A stretch of DNA of 64,000 bases from Citrobacter sp. R56 (GCF_016811995.1 NZ_CP069159.1:124001-188000); one strand, 5' to 3'; shown: positions 38,291 through 49,016, counted from the stretch's first letter. Numbers and translations: made by a program. The notes: generated from the sequence alone by a model not told the origin.

Positions 38291-38871
38291 TCCCTGCCTG
38301 TGACTGATCTGCACCACTGCGACCAAAAACGTGCCCCAATTCGCTCTGTGTGTTAACGATTTTGTGACATATTCCATTGTCTTTTTTGATATGTGCTTGA
38401 ATCTTTTTTGGGTGTTACTTATGACTGAACCCAGCATTTTCCGCTGTGCGCTTTAACGTTCATGATATTAATCGCTCAGATATGCAGCATCTCGTCAGAA
38501 ATTTTTCATAATATGCACAAACGTTAACCACCAAATGTTGCGAAGTATGAAGAGATTAATTCTGGCGTTGTCCGCGTAGCACAAATTTCTCTGCTGAAAA
38601 TAGTGGTCCGAAGTTTTTTTAATCTTTGTTTGTGAATTCTCACCATTGTTGTAAATCGTGGTTAGCTGTATTGACGTTTTCACATTCTGTTGACAGATTG
38701 TAGGGCATGAGGGGCATTTCATGGAGAATCCGCACTGCAACTCAGTCGTTTATGTGAACGGAATCCCCATCCTCTTAACGCCGACCCGGCCGGGTAAAAA
38801 ACAAAAAAGGCCAGGCGGTGCAGCCCACTGCAAAGGGTAAAACAACAAAACATCACAATTGGAGCAGAAGA
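38291..38871 (+). promoter_or_regulatory. dppA upstream and leader region
   Basis: About 580 bases without a gene between the BIME and dppA. It is AT-rich up to about 38700, then becomes the dppA leader. Two TTGAC-type hexamers (TTGACG at 38671, TTGACA at 38690) are candidate -35 elements; I could not fix the start point. The leader has a C/A-rich tract before the ribosome site. A GC-rich hairpin, GACCCGGCCGGGT, lies near 38785. Confidence 0.55.
38838..38858 (+). promoter_or_regulatory. Probable GcvB target site in the dppA leader
   Basis: The C/A-rich stretch AAAACAACAAAACATCACA ends just upstream of the GGAG ribosome site. In E. coli and Salmonella dppA this position pairs with the G/U-rich R1 region of the sRNA GcvB and is repressed. 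The site is conserved here; pairing was not computed. Confidence 0.65.
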
Positions 38872-40479
38872 ATGAGTATTTCCTTGAAGAAGTCAGGGAT
38901 GCTGAAGCTTGGTCTGAGCCTTGTGGCTATGACTGTCGCAGCAAGTGTACAGGCTAAAACTCTGGTTTATTGTTCAGAAGGATCTCCTGAAGGGTTCAAC
39001 CCGCAGTTGTTCACCTCTGGCACAACCTATGACGCCAGCTCAGTACCTATCTATAACCGTCTGGTAGAATTTAAAATCGGAACTACCGAAGTCATTCCTG
39101 GCCTTGCTGAAAAGTGGGAAGTCAGCGAAGACGGTAAAACCTATACCTTCCATTTGCGCAAAGGCGTGAAGTGGCAGGACAACAAAGAATTTAAACCGAC
39201 GCGTGACTTTAATGCTGATGACGTCGTGTTCTCCTTCGATCGTCAGAAAAATGCACAGAACCCTTACCACAAAGTCTCTGGCGGCAGCTATGAATACTTT
39301 GAAGGGATGGGGCTGCCTGACCTGATTAGCGAAGTGAAGAAAGTCGACGACAGTACCGTTCAGTTCGTGCTGACGCGTCCGGAAGCGCCGTTCCTTGCTG
39401 ACCTGGCAATGGACTTCGCCTCTATTCTTTCCAAAGAATATGCAGACAACATGCTGAAAGCCGGTTCGCCGGAAAAAGTCGACCTGAACCCAATCGGTAC
39501 CGGTCCGTTCCAGCTGCTGCAGTACCAGAAAGACTCTCGTATTCTCTACAAAGCGTTCCCGGGCTACTGGGGCACCAAGCCGCAGATCGATCGTCTGGTT
39601 TTCTCCATCACGCCTGACGCCTCTGTGCGTTACGCCAAACTGCAGAAGAACGAATGCCAGGTGATGCCGTACCCGAATCCGGCGGACATCGCGCGCATGA
39701 AGCAGGATAAAAGCATCAACCTGATGGAGCAGGCGGGTCTGAACGTCGGCTATCTCTCCTTCAACACCGAGAAGAAACCGTTTGATGATGTGAAAGTTCG
39801 TCAGGCGCTGACCTATGCGGTAAACAAAGACGCGATCATTAAAGCGGTGTACCAGGGGGCTGGCGTTGCGGCGAAGAACCTGATCCCGCCAACCATGTGG
39901 GGCTATAACGACGACGTTAAAGACTACAGCTATGACCCGGAAAAAGCCAAAGTGCTGCTGAAAGAAGCCGGTCAGGATAAAGGCTTTACTGTAGAGCTGT
40001 GGGCAATGCCAGTACAACGTCCGTACAACCCGAACGCTCGCCGTATGGCCGAGATGGTTCAGGCCGACTGGGCGAAGATTGGCGTTCAGGCCAAGATCGT
40101 GACCTACGAGTGGGGCGAGTATCTGAAACGCGCCAAAGCGGGTGAACACCAGGCAGTAATGATGGGCTGGACCGGCGACAACGGGGATCCGGATAACTTC
40201 TTCGCCACCCTGTTCAGCTGCGCCGCGGCGAAAGACGGTTCCAACTATTCTCGCTGGTGCTACAAGCCGTTTGAAGACCTGATTCAACCGGCACGCGCGA
40301 CCGACGACCACAACAAGCGTATTGAGCTCTACAAGCAGGCTCAGGTAGTGATGCATGACCAGGCACCTGCGCTGATCGTTGCTCACTCCACCGTGTATGA
40401 GCCAGTGCGTAAAGAAGTTAAAGGCTATGTGGTTGATCCATTAGGCAAACACCACTTCGAAAATGTCTCTGTCGAATAA
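38872..40479 (+). CDS. dppA: Dipeptide-binding periplasmic protein DppA
   Basis: Periplasmic dipeptide receptor for the Dpp ABC importer, also used in peptide chemotaxis and haem uptake in E. coli; 535 residues as in E. coli. The signal peptide is MSISLKKSGMLKLGLSLVAM through VQAK. The mature class-C binding protein carries the SBP_bac_5 signature in ADDVVFSFDRQ and the ligand-pocket stretch GWTGDNGDPDNFF. The ATG at 38872 follows GGAGCAGAAG. First gene of dppABCDF, separated from dppB by strong hairpins, consistent with much higher expression of the receptor. Confidence 0.98.
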   Translation: MSISLKKSGMLKLGLSLVAMTVAASVQAKTLVYCSEGSPEGFNPQLFTSGTTYDASSVPIYNRLVEFKIGTTEVIPGLAEKWEVSEDGKTYTFHLRKGVKWQDNKEFKPTRDFNADDVVFSFDRQKNAQNPYHKVSGGSYEYFEGMGLPDLISEVKKVDDSTVQFVLTRPEAPFLADLAMDFASILSKEYADNMLKAGSPEKVDLNPIGTGPFQLLQYQKDSRILYKAFPGYWGTKPQIDRLVFSITPDASVRYAKLQKNECQVMPYPNPADIARMKQDKSINLMEQAGLNVGYLSFNTEKKPFDDVKVRQALTYAVNKDAIIKAVYQGAGVAAKNLIPPTMWGYNDDVKDYSYDPEKAKVLLKEAGQDKGFTVELWAMPVQRPYNPNARRMAEMVQADWAKIGVQAKIVTYEWGEYLKRAKAGEHQAVMMGWTGDNGDPDNFFATLFSCAAAKDGSNYSRWCYKPFEDLIQPARATDDHNKRIELYKQAQVVMHDQAPALIVAHSTVYEPVRKEVKGYVVDPLGKHHFENVSVE

Positions 40480-40490
40480 TTAAAAGCAAC

Positions 40491-40577
40491 GCCGGGAGGC
40501 GCTACGCACCGTTAAGTCGGTCCGCGTACCGCCCCCGGCAGTAATGCTTTATCTCCTTCTCGCATGAGGGGGAGATA
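40491..40577 (+). other. Two intercistronic hairpins between dppA and dppB
   Basis: First stem GCCGGG-a-GGCG pairs with CGCC-CCCGGC (40491-40539). The second, TATCTCC / GGAGATA, spans 40550-40577. Neither has a long T run, so partial termination or 3'-end protection of the dppA message is more likely than full termination. Confidence 0.65.
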
Positions 40578-40640
40578 AGATTTGTGAGCAATACAGACGC
40601 ACTGTCACCAGGCGGCGCGTCATTAGAGAGAATCCGGGTT

Positions 40641-41660
40641 ATGTTGCAGTTCATTCTCCGACGTTTGGGACTCGTCATCCCCACGTTTATCGGTATCACT
40701 CTTCTCACCTTTGCCTTCGTTCATATGATCCCTGGCGATCCGGTGATGATCATGGCGGGTGAGCGTGGTATCTCCCCTGAGCGTCACGCTCAATTGCTGG
40801 CAGAACTCGGTCTTGATAAACCGATGTGGCAGCAGTACCTCCATTACATTTGGGGGGTTATGCATGGTGATTTGGGCATCTCACTGAAAAGCCGCTTACC
40901 GGTGTGGGAAGAGTTCGTCCCTCGCTTTAAAGCGACGCTGGAGCTGGGTGTCTGCGCCATGATTTTCGCGACCGCGGTCGGAATTCCGGTCGGGGTACTC
41001 GCCGCCGTCAAGCGCGGTTCCATTTTTGATCACACCGCCGTTGGCCTTGCGCTGACCGGTTACTCCATGCCTATCTTTTGGTGGGGCATGATGCTGATTA
41101 TGTTGGTTTCCGTGCACTGGAACCTGACGCCGGTTTCCGGGCGGGTGAGCGATATGGTGTTCCTTGACGACACCAATCCGTTGACCGGCTTTATGCTGAT
41201 CGACACGGCCATCTGGGGTGAAGAGGGCAACTTTATTGATGCGCTGGCGCATATGGTCCTGCCTGCCATGGTGCTTGGCACCATCCCACTGGCGGTGATT
41301 GTGCGTATGACACGTTCCTCGATGCTGGAAGTGCTGGGTGAGGATTACATCCGTACCGCGCGCGCCAAAGGGCTCACCAGAATGCGCGTGATCGTCATTC
41401 ACGCCCTGCGTAACGCAATGCTGCCTGTCGTGACCGTGATTGGTTTGCAGGTGGGGACGCTGCTGGCAGGGGCGATTCTGACCGAAACTATCTTCTCGTG
41501 GCCTGGACTTGGGCGCTGGCTGATTGATGCGTTGCAACGTCGTGATTATCCGGTGGTACAAGGCGGAGTGTTGCTGGTCGCGACGATGATTATTCTCGTC
41601 AACCTGCTGGTCGATCTGCTGTACGGCGTGGTGAACCCGCGTATTCGTCATAAGAAGTAA
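40641..41660 (+). CDS. dppB: Dipeptide ABC transporter permease DppB
   Basis: Inner membrane permease of the dipeptide importer, 339 residues as in E. coli, about six membrane segments. The coupling-loop EAA motif is seen as LGEDYIRTARAKGLTRMRVIVIHALRNA (about residues 230-257). The start at 40641 (MLQFILRRLG) gives the family N-terminus; the upstream in-frame start at 40584 adds 19 residues without similarity. It pairs with DppC and the ATPases DppD and DppF. dppC begins nine bases after its stop. Confidence 0.97.
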   Translation: MLQFILRRLGLVIPTFIGITLLTFAFVHMIPGDPVMIMAGERGISPERHAQLLAELGLDKPMWQQYLHYIWGVMHGDLGISLKSRLPVWEEFVPRFKATLELGVCAMIFATAVGIPVGVLAAVKRGSIFDHTAVGLALTGYSMPIFWWGMMLIMLVSVHWNLTPVSGRVSDMVFLDDTNPLTGFMLIDTAIWGEEGNFIDALAHMVLPAMVLGTIPLAVIVRMTRSSMLEVLGEDYIRTARAKGLTRMRVIVIHALRNAMLPVVTVIGLQVGTLLAGAILTETIFSWPGLGRWLIDALQRRDYPVVQGGVLLVATMIILVNLLVDLLYGVVNPRIRHKK

Positions 41661-41669
41661 GGGGCCATC

Positions 41670-42572
41670 ATGTCACAGGTTACTGAAAATAAAGTTATTG
41701 CTGCACCGGTGCCAATGACCCCGTTGCAGGAGTTCTGGCACTATTTTAAACGCAACAAGGGCGCCGTTGTCGGTCTGGTGTATGTCGTCATCATGATCCT
41801 GATTGCGGCTTTTGCAAACTTCCTCTCCCCCTATAATCCGGCAGATCAGTTCCGTGATGTGCTGCTGGCACCGCCTGCATGGCAGGAAGGTGGCACGATG
41901 TCGCACCTGCTGGGGACTGACGATGTGGGCCGTGATGTGCTGTCACGTCTGATGTACGGCGCGCGTTTATCGCTGCTGGTCGGCTGTCTGGTGGTGGTGT
42001 TGTCGCTGATCATGGGCGTCGTGCTGGGACTGGTGGCGGGATACTTCGGCGGTATCGTCGATAACATCATTATGCGCGTGGTCGATATCATGCTGGCCTT
42101 GCCAAGCCTGCTGCTGGCGTTGGTATTGGTGGCGATTTTTGGCCCCTCAATTGGTAATGCCGCACTGGCGCTGACCTTCGTGGCGCTGCCGCACTACGTT
42201 CGTTTAACGCGCGCTGCGGTGCTGGTTGAGGTGAACCGCGATTACGTCACCGCGTCCCGCGTGGCAGGCGCTGGCGCGATGCGTCAGATGTTCGTCAATA
42301 TATTCCCTAACTGCCTTGCGCCGCTGATCGTTCAGGCGTCGCTCGGTTTTTCTAACGCCATTCTCGATATGGCCGCCCTTGGCTTCCTAGGTATGGGCGC
42401 GCAGCCGCCAACGCCGGAGTGGGGCACCATGCTCTCCGACGTGTTGCAGTTCGCGCAAAGTGCCTGGTGGGTCGTGACCTTCCCGGGTCTGGCGATCCTG
42501 CTGACGGTGCTGGCATTTAACCTGATGGGTGACGGTCTGCGTGACGCGCTCGATCCCAAACTGAAGCAGTAA
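41670..42572 (+). CDS. dppC: Dipeptide ABC transporter permease DppC
   Basis: Second inner membrane permease of the dipeptide importer, 300 residues as in E. coli. The cytoplasmic N-terminal segment carries the OppC_N motif [17 protein letters not shown]. About six membrane helices follow, with the EAA loop near [21 protein letters not shown]. Start at 41670 follows AAGGGG. The gene lies in the dppABCDF operon, with dppD starting ten bases after its stop. Confidence 0.97.
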   Translation: MSQVTENKVIAAPVPMTPLQEFWHYFKRNKGAVVGLVYVVIMILIAAFANFLSPYNPADQFRDVLLAPPAWQEGGTMSHLLGTDDVGRDVLSRLMYGARLSLLVGCLVVVLSLIMGVVLGLVAGYFGGIVDNIIMRVVDIMLALPSLLLALVLVAIFGPSIGNAALALTFVALPHYVRLTRAAVLVEVNRDYVTASRVAGAGAMRQMFVNIFPNCLAPLIVQASLGFSNAILDMAALGFLGMGAQPPTPEWGTMLSDVLQFAQSAWWVVTFPGLAILLTVLAFNLMGDGLRDALDPKLKQ

Positions 42573-42582
42573 GAGGTTCGAG

Positions 42583-43566
42583 ATGGCGTTATTAAATGTA
42601 GACAAATTATCGGTGCACTTCGGAGACGTTGGCACTGAGTTTCGCGCCGTAGACCGTATCAGCTATAGCGTAAATCAGGGTGAAGTGGTCGGTATTGTGG
42701 GTGAGTCCGGTTCGGGTAAATCGGTCAGTTCGCTGGCGATCATGGGACTGATTGATTATCCCGGTCGGGTGATGGCGGAAAAGCTGGAGTTTAATGGCCA
42801 GGATCTGAAGCGTATCTCCGAGAAAGAGCGCCGCAATCTGGTCGGCGCCGAAGTGGCGATGATATTCCAGGACCCGATGACCAGCCTTAACCCTTGTTAC
42901 ACCGTGGGTTTCCAGATTATGGAGGCCATCAAAGTGCATCAGGGCGGCAACAAGAAAACCCGCATTCAGCGTGCGATCGACCTGTTAAACCTGGTCGGTA
43001 TTCCCGACCCGGCCTCGCGCCTGGATGTCTATCCGCACCAGTTGTCCGGTGGGATGAGCCAGCGTGTGATGATTGCGATGGCCATCGCCTGTCGGCCAAA
43101 GCTGCTGATTGCCGATGAACCGACCACCGCGCTGGATGTGACTATCCAGGCGCAAATCATCGAACTGCTGCTGGAACTGCAGCAGAAAGAGAACATGGCG
43201 TTGGTATTGATTACCCATGACCTCGCGCTGGTGGCGGAGGCTGCGCACAAAATCATTGTGATGTATGCCGGTCAGGTGGTGGAAACGGGCAATGCGCATG
43301 ATATCTTCCGCGCCCCGCGACATCCGTATACTCAGGCGCTGTTACGCGCATTGCCTGAATTTGCGCAGGACAAGGCGCGGCTGGCCTCGCTGCCGGGTGT
43401 GGTGCCGGGAAAATATGACCGCCCGAACGGCTGTCTGCTGAATCCCCGCTGCCCGTATGCGACGGACAAATGCCGTGGCGAAGAGCCGGAACTGATGCAA
43501 CTGGGTGAAGGTCGCCAGTCGAAATGCCACTACCCACTCGATGATGCCGGGAGGCCAACACTATGA
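42583..43566 (+). CDS. dppD: Dipeptide ABC transporter ATP-binding protein DppD
   Basis: ATPase subunit of the dipeptide importer, 327 residues. Walker A GESGSGKS (about residues 42-49), Q-loop [10 protein letters not shown], signature LSGGMSQR and Walker [13 protein letters not shown] are present. The C-terminal Opp/Dpp extension has the four-cysteine pattern [20 protein letters not shown] ... SKCHYP that binds an iron-sulfur cluster in related proteins. It overlaps dppF by four bases (ATGA), implying coupled translation; DppD and DppF form a heterodimer. Confidence 0.97.
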   Translation: MALLNVDKLSVHFGDVGTEFRAVDRISYSVNQGEVVGIVGESGSGKSVSSLAIMGLIDYPGRVMAEKLEFNGQDLKRISEKERRNLVGAEVAMIFQDPMTSLNPCYTVGFQIMEAIKVHQGGNKKTRIQRAIDLLNLVGIPDPASRLDVYPHQLSGGMSQRVMIAMAIACRPKLLIADEPTTALDVTIQAQIIELLLELQQKENMALVLITHDLALVAEAAHKIIVMYAGQVVETGNAHDIFRAPRHPYTQALLRALPEFAQDKARLASLPGVVPGKYDRPNGCLLNPRCPYATDKCRGEEPELMQLGEGRQSKCHYPLDDAGRPTL

Positions 43567-44567
43567 GTACGCACGAGGCCACCTCGCAACAACCGCTGTT
43601 GCAGGCTATCGATCTGAAGAAATACTATCCGGTGAAAAAGGGGCTGTTCGCCCCTGAACGGCTGGTAAAAGCGCTGGATGGCGTTTCGTTTACCCTTGAG
43701 CGCGGTAAAACCCTGGCAGTGGTGGGGGAATCAGGCTGTGGGAAATCCACACTTGGTCGTCTGTTGACGATGATTGAAACCCCGACCGGCGGCGAGCTGT
43801 ATTATCAGGGGCAGGATCTGCTCAAGCACGATCCGCAGGCGCAGAAACTGCGTCGGCAGAAAATCCAGATCGTGTTCCAGAACCCGTACGGTTCTCTGAA
43901 CCCGCGTAAAAAAGTGGGACAGATTCTGGAAGAACCACTGCTCATCAATACCAGCTTAAACAAAGAACAACGTCGTGAAAAAGCGCTGGCGATGATGGCG
44001 AAAGTCGGTCTTAAAACCGAGCATTATGATCGCTATCCGCACATGTTCTCCGGCGGTCAGCGGCAGCGTATCGCCATTGCTCGCGGGCTGATGCTCGACC
44101 CGGATGTGGTGATTGCCGACGAACCGGTCTCCGCGCTGGACGTTTCCGTGCGCGCGCAGGTGCTGAACCTGATGATGGATTTGCAGCAGGAGTTGGGGCT
44201 CTCTTATGTCTTTATCTCGCACGACCTGTCGGTGGTGGAACACATTGCCGATGAAGTGATGGTGATGTATTTAGGCCGCTGCGTGGAGAAAGGGACGAAA
44301 GACCAGATCTTCAGCAATCCCCGCCATCCGTATACGCAGGCTCTGCTTTCCGCAACGCCGCGTCTGAACCCGGACGATCGTCGGGAGCGTATTAAACTGA
44401 CCGGCGAACTGCCAAGCCCGCTGAATCCGCCGCCGGGGTGCGCCTTTAATGCGCGCTGTCGTCGTCGCTTCGGCCCCTGCACCCAGTTGCAGCCGCAGCT
44501 TAAAGACTACCGTGGTCAGCTGGTGGCCTGCTTCGCTGTTGATCAGGATGAAAACCCGCAGCAATAA
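43563..44567 (+). CDS. dppF: Dipeptide ABC transporter ATP-binding protein DppF
   Basis: Second ATPase of the dipeptide importer, 334 residues. Walker [10 protein letters not shown] (about residues 56-64), Q-loop [14 protein letters not shown], signature FSGGQRQR and Walker [15 protein letters not shown] are all intact. The C-terminal oligopeptide-transporter extension carries [15 protein letters not shown]. Last gene of the operon, followed by a strong terminator. The neighbouring gene downstream is the sigma-54 regulator on the same strand. Confidence 0.97.
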   Translation: MSTHEATSQQPLLQAIDLKKYYPVKKGLFAPERLVKALDGVSFTLERGKTLAVVGESGCGKSTLGRLLTMIETPTGGELYYQGQDLLKHDPQAQKLRRQKIQIVFQNPYGSLNPRKKVGQILEEPLLINTSLNKEQRREKALAMMAKVGLKTEHYDRYPHMFSGGQRQRIAIARGLMLDPDVVIADEPVSALDVSVRAQVLNLMMDLQQELGLSYVFISHDLSVVEHIADEVMVMYLGRCVEKGTKDQIFSNPRHPYTQALLSATPRLNPDDRRERIKLTGELPSPLNPPPGCAFNARCRRRFGPCTQLQPQLKDYRGQLVACFAVDQDENPQQ

Positions 44568-44586
44568 CTGCCGGGTATCCCCTAAT

Positions 44587-44615
44587 AACCGGAGCCTTGT
44601 GCTCCGGTTTTTTTA
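44587..44615 (+). terminator. dpp operon intrinsic terminator
   Basis: AACCGGAGC / GCTCCGGTT stem with a five-base loop followed by a T run, 20 bases after the dppF stop. It isolates dpp transcription from the regulator gene. Confidence 0.93.
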
Positions 44616-44747
44616 TATTTAATTTTTGAGTCCACAGTGTGAGTCCATTGGCAGAAGATTATTCCGCATAGGTTAGAATGTATGCAGAATTCGTAACGTC
44701 ACAGAATTATCGGTTAAATCGCCGTTGCTGAATAAAATGGAGCAAAC

Positions 44748-45962
44748 GTGGTCACGATACGCTGGGATATCAGAACAATCGATCGCCTGTCCATGGTTGA
44801 GGATGTCCTCAAGGAGTTTTCCTGCTGCGACATTAATATTATCTCAATGAAGGTAACGCCCGGCAGGATCCTGATTAAATCCTGGTGTCGCCATTTGCAG
44901 GATATTTCCAGCGTGCAGAAACGGTTATGCCAGCGCGCAGACATTATCAATGTTGCCTGGCTTTCCGAAGATATGACTGAGCGATCGTCGTCAGAACTGG
45001 CATGCCCGCGTTATTTCTCCGATATCATTTGCAGCAGCCCGGGCATGCAGTCGCTGATTGAAAAAGCGATAAAAATTGCCGACAGCAAATATACGGTATT
45101 GATCCGTGGTGAAACCGGAACCGGTAAGGAACTGCTGGCGCGCGCCATTCATAATTCCGGGCAACGTCGTTTTTATCCTTTTATCCCTGTGAACTGTTCC
45201 GCACTTCCTGAAACGCTGATGGAGAGTGAGTTTTTCGGCTATGAAAAAGGGGCATTCAGCGGTGCTGACAGCAAAGGGAAAAAAGGACTCTTCGAGATGG
45301 CGGACCACGGTACGCTTTTTCTGGATGAGTTCGGTGAAATGCCGTTGAATCTTCAGGTTAAATTGTTGCGTGTGTTGCAGGACGGTGGCATTCGCCGGGT
45401 GGGTGGTTCACACGTTATTCCGGTTAATGCGCGTATTATTGTCGCTACCAACGCTAACCTGGAAGAGATGGTTGAACTGCGCCAACTGCGTGCCGATCTT
45501 TATTATCGTATTAATGTCCTTTCGCTCACTATCCCTCCGCTTCGCGAGCGCCCGGAGGATATCGCCTTGCTGATCCGCCACTTTGTCCATAAATATGCAA
45601 AGGAATTTCAGCGGCGGCTTATTCTGGACAGAGCCTGTTTTTCGTTTTTACTTCGTCATCGCTGGCCGGGTAATGTCAGAGAACTGGAAAACGCTATTAT
45701 CCGGCTGATGCTAATGTCTGAGTGTGATGTGATAACGACGGAGGATTTACGCCTGGTGAGCCTGCCGGTTGAAGAGTGCCCAAATATAACGCAGGGTACG
45801 GCATTCCCGTTTAAAGAGCAGGTTCAGCATGCTGAGCGTAAAATCATTGAGCAGATGGTCGGTGAGAACGTCTCGTCACGGGATATTGCAAAAGCGCTTG
45901 GCGTCTCGCATACCACCGTGCTGAATAAGATCCGTAGTTATCAACTTGAGGATGTTCATTAA
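44748..45962 (+). CDS. TyrR-like sigma-54-dependent activator (ACT-AAA+-HTH)
   Basis: A 404-residue enhancer-binding protein. Residues 1-80 resemble the ACT-like domain of TyrR; no PAS domain follows. The AAA+ domain has Walker A GETGTGKE (121-128), the sigma-54 contact loop GAFSGA (168-173), Walker B LFLDE (190-194), arginine-finger region RADLYYR (248-254) and sensor II WPGNVREL (306-313). A TyrR-type helix-turn-helix ends it (about 373-396). The start is GTG at 44748 after GGAGCAAAC. It is convergent with the permease and faces the megL operon, whose promoter is a perfect sigma-54 type, so MegL and the permease are its likely targets. The effector is unknown; an amino acid is plausible from the ACT fold. 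Confidence 0.88.
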   Translation: MVTIRWDIRTIDRLSMVEDVLKEFSCCDINIISMKVTPGRILIKSWCRHLQDISSVQKRLCQRADIINVAWLSEDMTERSSSELACPRYFSDIICSSPGMQSLIEKAIKIADSKYTVLIRGETGTGKELLARAIHNSGQRRFYPFIPVNCSALPETLMESEFFGYEKGAFSGADSKGKKGLFEMADHGTLFLDEFGEMPLNLQVKLLRVLQDGGIRRVGGSHVIPVNARIIVATNANLEEMVELRQLRADLYYRINVLSLTIPPLRERPEDIALLIRHFVHKYAKEFQRRLILDRACFSFLLRHRWPGNVRELENAIIRLMLMSECDVITTEDLRLVSLPVEECPNITQGTAFPFKEQVQHAERKIIEQMVGENVSSRDIAKALGVSHTTVLNKIRSYQLEDVH

Positions 45963-45996
45963 GCGCCGCCACTCGCTGGAGCCACTGACGGCGCTT
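45961..45996. terminator. Hairpin between the regulator and permease genes
   Basis: Inverted repeat AAGCGCCG / CGGCGCTT with a twenty-base loop, starting in the regulator stop codon and ending before the permease stop. Suitable as a weak bidirectional terminator. Confidence 0.5.
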
Positions 45997-46004
45997 AACC
46001 TGAA

Positions 46005-47303
46005 TTATTCAATCAGCTTCAATAGCGGTGAAAAGCACAGCAGGATCCCGTACAGCAAAATCAGCCAGGTTCGCAGGCCGCGCAGTTTTTCCAGTTGCTT
46101 GACTTTATAGATCAGGAAGAAAGGAATGATACAGGAAACAATACCATAGAGCGGGCTACCCAACTGGAAGAATACAAGTACCGAGACGCGGAAAGAGACC
46201 CAAATAACCAGTGTGATGACAATAAAAGTACAAATACCCAGGGTGAGCGTCAGTGGGCTAATTTTCTCAACGTTAATTACGCGACTCAGTAAATTAAGGA
46301 TAATGCCTTTCATCGCTTCATGAAAGCCGAGATAAATACCAAAAAAGGCCGTCAGCACTGCGAAGATATTTAATATCGTAGAAGTGATATGAATAATTTT
46401 CCCCGGAATCACCTGCGCCGCCAGCGCCAGCGCGGAGATATTTTGCTCAAAAGCGGAAACGGCTTCTTCGTGGCTAATCGAAAACGTAAATGAGAAGGAG
46501 AAGAATAAAATAACCGCAATCAGAGTGATGTAGCTAATACGGTGTGTACGGATCGCCATTCGGGTTGCCATAACCCGGTCGGCCTCGCGTTTCCGGTAGG
46601 CGATATTCATAGGGTTTAGCACCTGAATAAATACCGCAGAGAAAAAGCAAAAAGGAACCGTCAGCAAAACGTCGCGGAAGAAGACCGATGCCTGTGGGAA
46701 TGCCGTTATGTTACTGAAATTCCAGTGTGGAACCATGGCGAAACCAAACACGACAATGATGCCAACTTTCACCACGACCATCGGTCCTGAGATTTTAAAC
46801 AGTAACTTTTCACCGCCGGAGGCAATGGCGACAAGGAGGGCAAAGATCGCCACTTTGTAGAGGATGGATTGCGAGAGGTCTGCATCGGTCAGACCAAATG
46901 TTTTAATATACGATGCGCTGTCAAATACAACGGATAACGAGTAGATAAAAATACCATGGATAATCATCAGGAAGTAAATTACTCCCAGAAATACACCCCA
47001 GTTTTTACCCAGATAGTGGCTGATAATATCGGTGTAATCGTTACAGGTTTCACTTTCAGATAATGTCTTTAAATAAATATCCTGCACAATATAGGTCGCA
47101 GGATAGGCAATAATAAAGGCGACGATAAATACCCATATTCCGGTCAAACCGATTTGCACGGGCATCAGGACGGTTCCCGCGCCAATGGCCATACCGATGC
47201 ATAATAACACCCAGCCAAAATCATATTTTGTAAACGGTAATTTTTTTGAGGATGGCGTAATGGTTGTTTTATTGTTACTTAATTGTATTGTGTTGTCCTG
47301 CAT
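46005..47303 (-). CDS. HAAAP-family amino acid permease (YhjV-like)
   Basis: A 432-residue inner membrane transporter of the hydroxy/aromatic amino acid permease family, with about eleven membrane helices. The N-terminal signature [20 protein letters not shown] resembles SdaC/TdcC-type transporters. Its place and direction relative to dppF match E. coli yhjV, so it is probably the yhjV orthologue. Here, however, it is the second gene of an operon with megL (130 bp gap, same strand). Context suggests uptake of methionine or another sulfur amino acid, or exchange of a MegL product; the substrate is inferred only. Base composition appears somewhat more AT-rich than megL. Confidence 0.82.
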   Translation of the reverse strand: MQDNTIQLSNNKTTITPSSKKLPFTKYDFGWVLLCIGMAIGAGTVLMPVQIGLTGIWVFIVAFIIAYPATYIVQDIYLKTLSESETCNDYTDIISHYLGKNWGVFLGVIYFLMIIHGIFIYSLSVVFDSASYIKTFGLTDADLSQSILYKVAIFALLVAIASGGEKLLFKISGPMVVVKVGIIVVFGFAMVPHWNFSNITAFPQASVFFRDVLLTVPFCFFSAVFIQVLNPMNIAYRKREADRVMATRMAIRTHRISYITLIAVILFFSFSFTFSISHEEAVSAFEQNISALALAAQVIPGKIIHITSTILNIFAVLTAFFGIYLGFHEAMKGIILNLLSRVINVEKISPLTLTLGICTFIVITLVIWVSFRVSVLVFFQLGSPLYGIVSCIIPFFLIYKVKQLEKLRGLRTWLILLYGILLCFSPLLKLIE

Positions 47304-47397
47304 AGAGCCCCCTGCCCAAAATACACATCATCCTCCGGGGTGCTTCATGGCGAAGGATGAGGCGTATAGCCAGGCTGTTTGTGCCTTGATTTCATCC

Positions 47398-47424
47398 CCC
47401 TGGACCGGTGATGTCGGCCCAGGG
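47398..47424 (-). other. Intercistronic hairpin between megL and the permease gene
   Basis: CCCTGG-a-CCG pairs with CGG-c-CCAGGG across a seven-base loop, immediately past the megL stop codon. It lacks a T run on the minus strand, so it probably sets the ratio of the two products rather than ending the transcript. Confidence 0.5.
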
Positions 47425-47432
47425 CGTCATGG

Positions 47433-48659
<1,227 letters not shown>

Positions 48660-48671
48660 TCATACTCATAT

Positions 48672-48687
48672 AGCAATCGCTGTGCCA
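48672..48687 (-). promoter_or_regulatory. Sigma-54 (-24/-12) promoter of megL
   Basis: On the minus strand the sequence is TGGCACAGCGATTGCT, an exact match to the sigma-54 consensus TGGCAC-N5-TTGCW. With C of TTGC at -12, transcription would start near 48661, leaving a 32-base leader that includes the AGGAG ribosome site. Confidence 0.9.
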
Positions 48688-48750
48688 TGAAAGGAGTTCT
48701 TTAATATCAGTGTATTAGTGGATTATATGCCGGGGTGGGTGTCAGGAAAG

Positions 48751-48764
48751 TTGCCAACTGGCAA
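48751..48764. promoter_or_regulatory. Candidate activator-binding inverted repeat upstream of megL
   Basis: Perfect palindrome TTGCCA-AC-TGGCAA, further bracketed by GGAAAG and CTTTCC (48745-48774, asymmetric spacing). It is centred about 97 bases upstream of the predicted megL start, in the usual range for enhancer-binding proteins. It does not match the TyrR box TGTAAA-N6-TTTACA. Confidence 0.6.
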
Positions 48765-48949
48765 GAATCTTTCCAGTGGTGGAGTGACCGTTCGTCATGA
48801 AAATCCCGTAAATGCGAGGCGTCACGCAGTGTGGGGAGCGCGGGATGATAAGAAGTGGGGGTTGCCGTAGAATCCGCGATAAGCCGGGTTTACCCGGTGA
48901 GGCGCAATGTTGCGGGGGCTTGATCCCCGGCGGCATCGGTTGCTGGAAA

Positions 48950-49016
48950 GAGAAAACCCCCGCACGTTGTTCGGTATAAACCTGGCAACAAAACGGGGGC
49001 TAACTTGAACCTGAAC
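48950..49016 (-). ncRNA. rdlD: RdlD antisense RNA (antitoxin of ldrD)
   Basis: The minus-strand sequence starts GTTCAGGTTCAAGTTAGCCC and ends in a stem of GCCCCC with GGGGG followed by TTTTCTC, an intrinsic terminator. It is close to the recalled E. coli RdlD RNA (about 66 bases). It lies opposite the ldrD leader, so it would block toxin translation. Ends are set by similarity. Confidence 0.75.

Noticed and set aside
38713-38722. Single GGCATTTCAT (YpdB half-site) upstream of dppA
   Set aside because: There is no second copy at the required 11-base spacing, so it is probably a chance match.
39040-40386. 448-codon minus-strand open frame opposite dppA
   Set aside because: It is a shadow of the highly biased codon use of dppA, with no ribosome site and no recognisable family.
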